This document shows positions 1-4,729 of a DNA stretch of 6,490 nt, in pieces. A program made the position numbers and the translations under genes. Under the pieces are notes generated by a model. That model searched no databases, was not told the DNA's origin, and saw only the letters and a list, made by a program, of their open reading frames with translations. Origin of the DNA: JBECKR01 sp040235415 (GTDB taxonomy: Bacteria; Acidobacteriota; Polarisedimenticolia; Polarisedimenticolales; Polarisedimenticolaceae); assembly GCA_040235415.1 (NCBI GenBank), contig JBECKR010000164.1, forward strand, positions 1-6,490, written 5' to 3'. Position 1 is the stretch's first letter. Every line of letters begins with the position of its first letter.

Positions 1-18
1 CGTTCCCTCCCTCGATTC

Positions 19-92
19 CCGCGGCGCGCCGCGGCCGACTCCGACAGTATAATGGCCGCTTCGACGATCGCCCGAGCCCGGCAGGGTCGGGC
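19..92. other. Upstream leader with palindrome, TATAAT and small hairpin
   Basis: Positions 19-34 are a perfect 16-bp palindrome, CCGCGGCGCGCCGCGG. It is followed at 48-53 by a perfect TATAAT, which would be a sigma70 -10 box reading to the right, but no TTGACA-like hexamer lies 16-18 bp upstream; that place is occupied by the palindrome. A short hairpin follows, GCCCG at 76-80 pairing with CGGGC at 88-92 around a 7-base loop, without a T-run, so it is not a convincing terminator. The end or start of the gene to the left is not visible. Whether this is a distal promoter of the operon with an operator, or a promoter remnant, is open. Confidence 0.35.
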
Positions 93-110
93 ACGGTTCT
101 TGAAATGCGC

Positions 111-138
111 TTGAACTCGGCCCGGCGGGGACTATAAA
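111..138 (+). promoter_or_regulatory. Sigma70-type promoter of the HEAT/bactofilin operon
   Basis: TTGAAC at 111-116 (4 of 6 matches to TTGACA) and TATAAA at 133-138 (5 of 6 matches to TATAAT) are separated by 16 bp. Transcription would begin near 145, giving a leader of about 25 bases that contains the GGAGGAG ribosome binding site at 162-168. This A+T-rich patch stands out in an otherwise very G+C-rich region. It is the only well-formed promoter seen before the four-gene operon at 171-3634. Confidence 0.6.
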
Positions 139-170
139 CATTACCGCCGGACCGGCCGGCTGGAGGAGCG

Positions 171-1187
171 ATGGGAAGCGGACTGCGGCTCGCCGCCGCC
201 GTGCTGACGGGGGCCGCGGCGCTCGCCTGGGGGTGCGGCGGGAGCCCGAAGGTGGCGTACCGGGAGCTCGTCGATCCGGACCCGCAGGTCCGGGCCGACG
301 CCGCCACGCGTCTCGGGGAGGCCCGGGCGGCGGACGGCGTCGGCTCGCTCTCGGCGATCGCCGACGACCCGGACGAGGGCGTGCGAGTCTCGGTCGCGCT
401 CGCGCTCGGCGAGATCGGGGACCCCGCGGGAATCCCGGCGCTCGACCGGCTCGCGGGTGACCCGCTGTCTACGGTGCGGAACGCCGTGGCGCAGGCGCTC
501 GGCGAGATCGGCGACGCACGGGGGATCGACACGCTCGAGCGGATGCTGCACGATCGCGAGGACAAGATCCGCCTCGTGGCGGCGCGCAACCTCGGCCGGA
601 TCGACGATCCGCGCGCGGTCGAGGTCCTCGTCGAGGTCGCGCTCCGGGACGAGAACGAGATGGTGCGGCAGCACGTCGTGAAGGTCGTCGGCGAGCGCAA
701 CGCGCGCGAGGCGATCCCGAAGATCGAGAGCGCCCTCGCGTCCGAGGCGGACATCGTGCGCGCGAACGCCGCCTGGGTCCTGGGTCAGCTCGGCGATCGC
801 TCTTCCGCACCGGCGCTGGTGCGGGCTCTCGACGACCCGTACTACAAGGTGCGTTCGCTCGCGGCGCACTCACTGTCCGAGCTCGCTCCGGACGACGCCG
901 AGGTCCGGGACGCGATGCAGCGACGCCTGGCGCACGAGGACGACGGGATGGTCCGGGTCGACCTGGCGTGGAGCCTCGCCCGCGCCGGGGACCGCTCGCA
1001 CCTCGACGTCGTGCGGGACCTGCTGTTCAAGGGAGATCCCGAGGACGTTCGTGCGGAGGCGGCGATGGCGCTCGGCGAGGTCGGGGAGCCGTCCGACGTC
1101 TCCCTGCTCGAGAAGGCGATGGACGACAAGAAGGGCTTGGTCAAGAGCGAGGCCTGGAAGGCCCTTCAAAAGCTGAAGGAGGCCTGA
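171..1187 (+). CDS. HEAT-repeat (PBS-lyase-like) lipoprotein
   Basis: A 338-residue protein, probably a lipid-anchored protein scaffold exported across the inner membrane. The N-terminus is a signal peptide with a hydrophobic stretch at residues 7-20 and a candidate lipidated Cys22 in the context LAWGC. The lipobox is imperfect (Trp at -2), so the prediction is likely rather than certain. The rest is about ten HEAT repeats: the V/I-R or V-K pair that marks each repeat falls at residues 40, 71, 102, 133, 165, 196, 227, 261, 293 and 324, a period of 31-32 residues with one longer 34-residue unit. Several units carry the LGEIGD signature of PBS-lyase HEAT-like repeats. No enzymatic domain is present, so the role is inferred to be protein binding. 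The GGAGGAG site at 162-168 sits 2 bases before the ATG, close but usable. It is the first gene of the operon, 5 bp from the bactofilin gene. Confidence 0.85.
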   Translation: MGSGLRLAAAVLTGAAALAWGCGGSPKVAYRELVDPDPQVRADAATRLGEARAADGVGSLSAIADDPDEGVRVSVALALGEIGDPAGIPALDRLAGDPLSTVRNAVAQALGEIGDARGIDTLERMLHDREDKIRLVAARNLGRIDDPRAVEVLVEVALRDENEMVRQHVVKVVGERNAREAIPKIESALASEADIVRANAAWVLGQLGDRSSAPALVRALDDPYYKVRSLAAHSLSELAPDDAEVRDAMQRRLAHEDDGMVRVDLAWSLARAGDRSHLDVVRDLLFKGDPEDVRAEAAMALGEVGEPSDVSLLEKAMDDKKGLVKSEAWKALQKLKEA

Positions 1188-1192
1188 TTCCC

Positions 1193-1762
1193 ATGGCCTG
1201 GATCCGACAGAAGAACGAACCGGAACCCGCCCCGCCCCGGCCGCAGACCCCTCAGAAAGCCGAACCGGCGGCTCGTCAATGGAACGCGGAGCCCCCGGCT
1301 CCCCAGGTGAAACGGGAGAGATCCATGGAGAAAATCGTGAACATCGGGCAGTCCGTACAGATCAAGGGTGAGCTCACCGGAAACGAGGACCTGACCATCG
1401 AGGGCAAGGTAGACGGCAAGATCACCCTCAAGGACCACGCGCTCACGATCGGCGCCAACGGCCGGATCAAGGGCGAGATCTTCGCGAAGAGCGTGACCGT
1501 GATCGGCGAGGTCGAGGGCAACGTCATCGCCGACGACAAGGTCGAGGTCGCCGCGACCGGGGGCATGAACGGCGACATCGTGTCGCCGCGCGTGGTTCTG
1601 GCCGACGGCGCCCGCTTCAAGGGCAGCATCGACATGGAGAAGCGGGCGTCCACGGGGGCGCGTCCGGGCGCGACCGCGTCGACGTCGTCCTCGTCGTCGT
1701 CGAGCTCGACCGACGCGTCGCGACCGGCGTCCGTCACCGCAGGGGCCGCCCCGAAGAGCTGA
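1193..1762 (+). CDS. Bactofilin family cytoskeletal protein
   Basis: A 189-residue bactofilin. Bactofilins self-assemble into nucleotide-independent filaments on the cytoplasmic face of the membrane and act as scaffolds for cell-shape, stalk or envelope functions. The core beta-helix (DUF583) spans about residues 48-148, with repeated short strands rich in G-x-I/V, such as VQIKGELTGNEDLTIEGKV, ITLKDHALTIGANGRIKGEI and VTVIGEVEGNVIADDKVEVA. It is preceded by MAWIRQK and a Pro/Glu/Ala-rich linker at residues 8-44, and followed by a disordered tail with eight serines at 165-172. The short aromatic/cationic tip matches the membrane-binding N-terminus known in bactofilins, which supports ATG 1193. 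AAGGAGG at 1176-1182, inside the end of the upstream gene, gives 10-base spacing. A second in-frame ATG at 1325 (Met45) also has GGGAGAG in front and would give a core lacking the tip. An open frame runs further upstream, but it overlaps the HEAT gene and is not used. Confidence 0.93.
   Translation: MAWIRQKNEPEPAPPRPQTPQKAEPAARQWNAEPPAPQVKRERSMEKIVNIGQSVQIKGELTGNEDLTIEGKVDGKITLKDHALTIGANGRIKGEIFAKSVTVIGEVEGNVIADDKVEVAATGGMNGDIVSPRVVLADGARFKGSIDMEKRASTGARPGATASTSSSSSSSSTDASRPASVTAGAAPKS
1685..1702 (+). repeat. TCG/TCC trinucleotide run encoding a serine tract
   Basis: Six consecutive TCG or TCC serine codons (TCG TCC then four TCG), followed by AGC TCG, encode Ser165-Ser172 of the bactofilin tail. 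Codon use is not perfectly uniform, so the tract may be old rather than a fresh slippage product, but its length could vary between strains. Confidence 0.7.
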
Positions 1763-1781
1763 CGGCCCGTCCGGAGTTCCG

Positions 1782-2426
1782 ATGTTCGGTTGGAGGCGAT
1801 CCACCCCCGCGGAGTCCGACGCCCGCGTCGGCTCCGCGGGGGACGCCCCGGGAACCCCCGCGCCGGAGCCCCAGAACTGTCCGAGCCTCGCCAAGGTTCT
1901 CGCGAGGACGTTCAAAGGGGAGCGGCCGGCGATCCTCGACCTCGGGCCGCTGTGCGGCGAGGGTGTCGTCCGCCTCGCGTCTCGCGGGGCGCGCGTGACC
2001 GTCGAGCGGTTCCGGCCCCCGGAGGCGCCGCCGGCGAGGAAGCCGGGAGACCCGCCGTGGGAGCCACCGCCGTTCCGGCTCGACCAGCCGGACGAGGCGT
2101 TCGATCTCGTCCTGGTCTGGGAGCACCTCGACTTCACCCCGCCGGAGCGACTCGGTGAGGTCGCAACCGAGCTGCGCCGCATCCTGCGTCCCGGGGGCGC
2201 GCTCCTGGCGTTCTGCCTCGCCCGCTCCGACGAGCCGGCGCAGCGGATTCCGCGGTACCGGGTGCTCGACGACGACCGGCTGGTCCGAGAGATCGAGGAC
2301 GGCCCGCGGCTGCGTCGATTCGTGCATCCCAACCGCGAGATCGAGCGCGGCCTCGCGGGGCTCGCGATCCAGGGCATCCATCTTCAGCGCAACCAGATGC
2401 GGGAGTTCGTGGCGATACGGTCGTGA
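1782..2426 (+). CDS. Degenerate class I SAM-dependent methyltransferase (type 11-like)
   Basis: A 214-residue protein with a Rossmann-type methyltransferase layout. Motif I is ILDLGPLCGEG at residues 51-61; the usual DxGxGxG loop is altered to D-L-G-P-L-C-G-E-G, with extra residues between the first and second glycine. Glu75 after the second strand (VTVERF) is where the SAM ribose-binding acid is expected. Motif IV is FDLVLVWEHLDF at 107-118, and LRRILRPGGALLAF at 131-144 is the typical post-motif segment. Residues 79-98 between them are very proline-rich, in place of a normal helix. Residues 1-32 form a basic/aromatic tip (MFGWRR) plus a low-complexity linker. GGAG at 1773-1776 lies 5 bases before the ATG. 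The substrate is unknown. It follows the bactofilin gene by 19 bp and is probably co-translated or co-regulated with it. It may be an active methyltransferase with a variant loop or a SAM-binding or structural derivative. Confidence 0.75.
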   Translation: MFGWRRSTPAESDARVGSAGDAPGTPAPEPQNCPSLAKVLARTFKGERPAILDLGPLCGEGVVRLASRGARVTVERFRPPEAPPARKPGDPPWEPPPFRLDQPDEAFDLVLVWEHLDFTPPERLGEVATELRRILRPGGALLAFCLARSDEPAQRIPRYRVLDDDRLVREIEDGPRLRRFVHPNREIERGLAGLAIQGIHLQRNQMREFVAIRS

Positions 2427-2443
2427 GACCCCCGGGAGCCTCC

Positions 2444-3634
2444 ATGCTGTCGAGCCGCGTGCGCGCCGTCGCCCCGTCGCCGACCCTCCGGATGTCCGCC
2501 TTGGCGCGACGCCTGAAGTCCGAAGGGCGCGACGTCCTCGACCTCAGCGTGGGGGAGCCGGACTTCCCGACCCCCGAGGTCGCGCGGCGCGCGGCCGAGC
2601 GCGCGATCGCCGACGGCCGGACCGGCTACACCGCGAACGAGGGCGTCATCGAGCTTCGCCGCGCGATCTGCCGCAAGCTCGAGCGCGACAACGGCTTGCG
2701 GTACGCTCCGGAGCAGATCCTGGTCTCCCCGGGCGCCAAGGCGTCCCTGTTCCTCGCGGCGCAGGCGCTGCTCGACGACGGCGACGAGGCTCTCGTCCCG
2801 GCGCCGTACTGGGTCTCGTACCCCGACCAGATTCGCCTCGCGGGCGGCGTGCCCGTGGTCGTCGCGACGCACGAGGCCGAAGGGTTCAGGCTCACGCCCG
2901 ATCGTCTGGAGCGCGCGGTCACGCCGCGCTCGCGGCTTCTGATCCTCAACTATCCCTGCAATCCGACCGGAGCGTGTTACGACCGCGGCGAGCTCGCGGC
3001 ACTCGTCGAGGTCGCCGAACGCCACGATCTCTGGATCCTCGCCGACGAGATTTACGAGCGCCTGCTCTACGACGGCCGCACGTTCACGAGCGTCGCCGCG
3101 GTGTCCGCCGACGCGCCGTCGCGAACGGTGCTGGTCAACGGCCTCAGCAAGGCGTACGCGATGACCGGGTGGCGGATGGGATACGCCGCGGGCCCGGCAG
3201 AGGTCGTATCGGCGATGGCGGCGGTGCAGTCCCACGATACCGGGAACGCGACGTCGATCGCGCAGTGGGCCGCGGTGGCGGCGCTCGATCACGCGGAGGA
3301 CGCGGTTCGCGCGATGGTGTCGGCGTTCGAGCGCCGCCGGGACCTCGTCCTCGCGCGCCTCGGGGCGATCCCCGGCCTCACCTGCGCCCGGCCGGCCGGG
3401 GCGTTCTACGTCTTTCCGGGAGTCTCGGCGTATCTCGGGAAGCGGGCCGGCGACCGGGTGGTCGCCACCGACGACGACCTCGCGGTGCACCTGCTCGAGA
3501 CTGCGGGCGTCGCGGTCGTGCCGGGGACGGGATTCGGCGCCCCCGGGTACGTCCGGATGTCGTACGCCGCGTCCGAGGAGACCCTCCGCGACGCGCTCGA
3601 CCGTTTCGCGGCGGCGCTCGCCGGTCTGACCTGA
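2444..3634 (+). CDS. PLP-dependent aspartate-type aminotransferase (class I/II, subgroup 1-beta)
   Basis: A 396-residue fold-type I aminotransferase that moves an amino group between an amino acid, probably aspartate/glutamate, and a 2-oxo acid in the cytoplasm. Landmarks: GEPDF at 37-41; SPGAKASLF at 95-103 for PLP phosphate binding; APYWVSYP at 120-127, where the aromatic residue stacks on PLP; NPTG at 173-176; DEIY at 201-204, whose Asp contacts the pyridine nitrogen; SKAYAMTGWRMG at 235-246 with Lys236 as the Schiff-base lysine; and RMSYA at 371-375 with Arg371 binding the alpha-carboxylate. Length and order match the Thermus/Bacillus AspB-like group. ATG 2444 is chosen because GGGAG at 2434-2438 precedes it by 5 bases and MLSSRV aligns with family N-termini. 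A GTG at 2423, overlapping the stop of the methyltransferase gene, would add seven unlikely residues. Ala10 replaces the lysine reported as important for prephenate amination in relatives, so plain aspartate transamination is favoured. Confidence 0.93.
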   Translation: MLSSRVRAVAPSPTLRMSALARRLKSEGRDVLDLSVGEPDFPTPEVARRAAERAIADGRTGYTANEGVIELRRAICRKLERDNGLRYAPEQILVSPGAKASLFLAAQALLDDGDEALVPAPYWVSYPDQIRLAGGVPVVVATHEAEGFRLTPDRLERAVTPRSRLLILNYPCNPTGACYDRGELAALVEVAERHDLWILADEIYERLLYDGRTFTSVAAVSADAPSRTVLVNGLSKAYAMTGWRMGYAAGPAEVVSAMAAVQSHDTGNATSIAQWAAVAALDHAEDAVRAMVSAFERRRDLVLARLGAIPGLTCARPAGAFYVFPGVSAYLGKRAGDRVVATDDDLAVHLLETAGVAVVPGTGFGAPGYVRMSYAASEETLRDALDRFAAALAGLT

Positions 3635-3647
3635 CGGCGGACGCGCC

Positions 3648-4100
3648 CTACTGGTCTTCCTCCGGGCCGGGCACCATCACGATCCGCTCCGATTGCGGCT
3701 TGGTGACGAACGAGCGCAGGTCGCTCGAGTACAGCACGATCGCGGGTCTGTGCCCCTTGAGGCGCCGTGCGCTCGCCTCGAGGCGGCGCGATTGGCCTTC
3801 GAGCGATTCCCGGATACGGTTCAGGCGATCGACCTGTTTCTGGTAGTCGCTGCCGATCTCGGAGAACTGTCGCCGCAGCCGCGCGAGGTTCTCTCTCGCG
3901 GTCAGCGTGCTCCGCCGGATCGACTCCTCGCGGCGGAACGCCTCGCGCAGCGCGCCGAGGTACGGGCCGGAGTCGGCATCGAGCGGGATGCCCTTGCTCG
4001 AGAACAGGCCGCGGACCTGCTCGACGAACGTCCGGGGCGCGCCGGTCTCGCGGGCGAGATCGTCGATGCGGTCGCCGATGCTGCAGGTGTCCGCGTCCAT
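3648..4100 (-). CDS. Hypothetical coiled-coil protein
   Basis: A 150-residue protein I do not recognise. Residues 5-40 (CSIGDRIDDLARETGAPRTF onward) look like short helices. Residues about 46-116 are a long, charged, Arg/Glu/Leu-rich helical stretch likely to be a coiled coil. The C-terminal 35 residues change character, with a beta-like IVLYSSDLRSFV segment at 121-132 and an acidic PGPEEDQ end. No signal peptide or membrane segment is visible, so it is probably cytoplasmic. I chose ATG at 4100 because GGAGG at 4107-4111 lies 6 bases upstream on the minus strand; a GTG at 4118 would add six residues but places that Shine-Dalgarno inside the gene. Its stop is 13 bp from the stop of the convergent aminotransferase gene, with no obvious terminator between. 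The G+C-rich third positions are consistent with a real gene on this strand. Confidence 0.7.
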   Translation of the reverse strand: MDADTCSIGDRIDDLARETGAPRTFVEQVRGLFSSKGIPLDADSGPYLGALREAFRREESIRRSTLTARENLARLRRQFSEIGSDYQKQVDRLNRIRESLEGQSRRLEASARRLKGHRPAIVLYSSDLRSFVTKPQSERIVMVPGPEEDQ

Positions 4101-4128
4101 CTCCGCCCTCCGTGGCACCGTCGCCTAA

Positions 4129-4156
4129 CTGGTACGGCGTTCCGGAGCGGAGTCAA
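4129..4156 (-). promoter_or_regulatory. Possible promoter of the coiled-coil gene
   Basis: On the minus strand TTGACT (plus-strand 4151-4156, 5 of 6 matches to the -35 consensus) is followed after 16 bp by TACCAG (4129-4134), a weak -10 with 3 of 6 matches. Transcription would start close to 4122, about 20 bases before the ATG at 4100. The -35 is convincing and the -10 is not. Confidence 0.35.
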
Positions 4157-4195
4157 CCCACCGAAACCGTAAGCGTGCGGTGCGCGCCTCCGGAA
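4140..4195. repeat. Inverted repeat TTCCGGAG/CTCCGGAA in the divergent intergenic region
   Basis: TTCCGGAG at 4140-4147 and its exact reverse complement CTCCGGAA at 4188-4195 flank 40 bp between two divergent genes. The left arm lies in the spacer of the minus-strand promoter candidate. It could be a pair of operator half-sites. TCCGGA is itself palindromic and G+C-rich, so chance is possible. Confidence 0.35.
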
Positions 4196-4200
4196 TCGGT

Positions 4201-4246
4201 CGAGCGCTTCGATTAGTTATGCCTTCCCGAGACGAGCGCACTCGAT
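4201..4246. repeat. Imperfect direct repeat CGAGCGC...TCGAT upstream of the small gene
   Basis: CGAGCGCTTCGAT at 4201-4213 and CGAGCGCACTCGAT at 4233-4246 begin 32 bp apart, about three DNA turns. The second copy covers the -35 place of the extended -10 at 4255-4263. This is the arrangement expected of tandem regulator sites, but no regulator is known. Confidence 0.3.
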
Positions 4247-4254
4247 CGGCGGCA

Positions 4255-4263
4255 TGGTATTCT
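4255..4263 (+). promoter_or_regulatory. Extended -10 promoter candidate for the small gene
   Basis: TGGTATTCT is an extended -10 element: TG, one base, then TATTCT with 4 of 6 matches to TATAAT. There is no -35 hexamer at the right distance, which extended -10 promoters can lack. Transcription would start near 4270, leaving a leader of about 30 bases with GAGGGAG at 4281-4287 before the ATG at 4300. Confidence 0.35.
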
Positions 4264-4299
4264 CGCGGTCGCCGCGGGACGAGGGAGAGAACGAACGTC

Positions 4300-4551
4300 A
4301 TGCTCAAGCACATCGACCGCAACGGAAACGGCGGCGATCGGGAACGGCCGCGCGAACCGCTGCCGATCGGTCTCCGCCTCCGGGACACGCACCACGATCG
4401 CGAGGGAGTGATCCTCGACGTTGCCTCGCAGTACACCCACCCGCAGGCGCAGCCGATCTTCTCCTATCTCGTCCGCTGGGATGACGGGCAGGTGCAGGCT
4501 CTCGCCGAGGGCGCGTTGCGGGGCGGTCACGGCATCGAGCCGGCGGAGTGA
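4300..4551 (+). CDS. Small hypothetical protein, possible SH3-like barrel
   Basis: An 83-residue protein that I cannot assign to a named family. After a charged, Gly/Arg/Asn-rich N-terminus (residues 1-22) it has a compact segment at 23-74: IGLRLRD, REGVILDVASQYTHPQ, FSYLVRWDDGQVQALAEGAL. The alternation of short hydrophobic strands around an RWDDG turn resembles small SH3-like beta-barrels such as the DUF1918 type, which is a resemblance by eye only. There is no signal peptide or membrane helix. ATG 4300 is chosen because an extended -10 and GAGGGAG (4281-4287, GGAG ending 12 bases upstream, slightly long) precede it. The frame is open further upstream to about 4180, but no start there has a ribosome site. 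It ends 11 bp before the convergent tRNA-Leu gene. Confidence 0.65.
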   Translation: MLKHIDRNGNGGDRERPREPLPIGLRLRDTHHDREGVILDVASQYTHPQAQPIFSYLVRWDDGQVQALAEGALRGGHGIEPAE

Positions 4552-4554
4552 CCG
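4524..4554. repeat. Inverted repeat CGGTCAC/GTGACCG at the end of the small gene
   Basis: CGGTCAC at 4524-4530 pairs with GTGACCG at 4548-4554 around a 17-base loop. It contains the TGA stop (4549-4551) of the small gene and lies just past the 3' end of the convergent tRNA-Leu. There is no T-run on either side, so if it ends transcripts it is not a classical intrinsic terminator. Confidence 0.35.
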
Positions 4555-4562
4555 GCACCGTG

Positions 4563-4570
<8 letters not shown>
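4553..4570. repeat. Hairpin CGGCACC/GGTGCCG overlapping the tRNA 3' end
   Basis: CGGCACC at 4553-4559 and GGTGCCG at 4564-4570 form a perfect 7-bp stem with a 4-base loop. The right arm is the last bases of the tRNA-Leu gene: in the tRNA transcript, CGGCACC (acceptor 3' strand, discriminator and first two CCA bases) can pair with GGTGCCG in the trailer. Confidence 0.5.
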
Positions 4571-4649
<79 letters not shown>

Positions 4650-4664
4650 AAATCGTGACGCGAT

Positions 4665-4693
4665 AAACTAGCTGTCCGCGCCGGGGCTGTCAA
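4665..4693 (-). promoter_or_regulatory. Promoter of tRNA-Leu
   Basis: On the minus strand a perfect TTGACA (plus 4688-4693) is followed by a 17-bp spacer and TAGTTT (plus 4665-4670) as the -10. Transcription would begin near 4658, roughly nine bases before the mature tRNA 5' end at 4649. The consensus -35 and ideal spacing make this the clearest promoter in the window, with the -10 as its weak part. A rightward -10-like TAAACT at 4664-4669 overlaps the same bases and could serve the RNase R gene, but has no -35. Confidence 0.65.
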
Positions 4694-4729
4694 GGCGACC
4701 CGCCGGACCGCGGCGCGTGCGGAATCGGT

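Noticed and set aside
52..114. A 20-codon frame starting in the TATAAT box
   Set aside because: No ribosome site, no similarity, and it begins inside a promoter element.
968..1192. Upstream extension of the bactofilin frame
   Set aside because: It would overlap the HEAT gene by about 220 bp and add Arg/Gly-rich residues; ATG 1193 has a good ribosome site and the expected N-terminal tip.
1166..2377. A 403-residue minus-strand open frame opposite the bactofilin and methyltransferase
   Set aside because: Low-complexity Ser/Arg/Gly content and no family motifs; it is the shadow of two genes whose products are recognisable on the plus strand.
2423..2443. GTG start of the aminotransferase overlapping the methyltransferase stop
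   Set aside because: It adds only MRPPGAS with no ribosome site of its own; ATG 2444 has GGGAG 5 bases upstream and matches family N-termini.
2384..3490. A 368-residue minus-strand frame opposite the aminotransferase
   Set aside because: Antisense shadow without motifs or a plausible start.
3632..3660. Terminator between the convergent aminotransferase and coiled-coil genes
   Set aside because: Only 13 bp separate the stops and neither a clear stem nor a T-run is present.
2155..3846. A 563-residue plus-strand frame overlapping the aminotransferase
   Set aside because: Arg/Ala/Gly/Pro-rich translation with no domain, in a different frame from the aminotransferase with its complete set of PLP motifs.
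3693..4172. A 159-residue plus-strand frame opposite the coiled-coil gene
   Set aside because: No ribosome site and a biased composition; the minus strand has a well-placed Shine-Dalgarno and a more protein-like sequence. Some doubt remains because the minus-strand protein is unrecognised.
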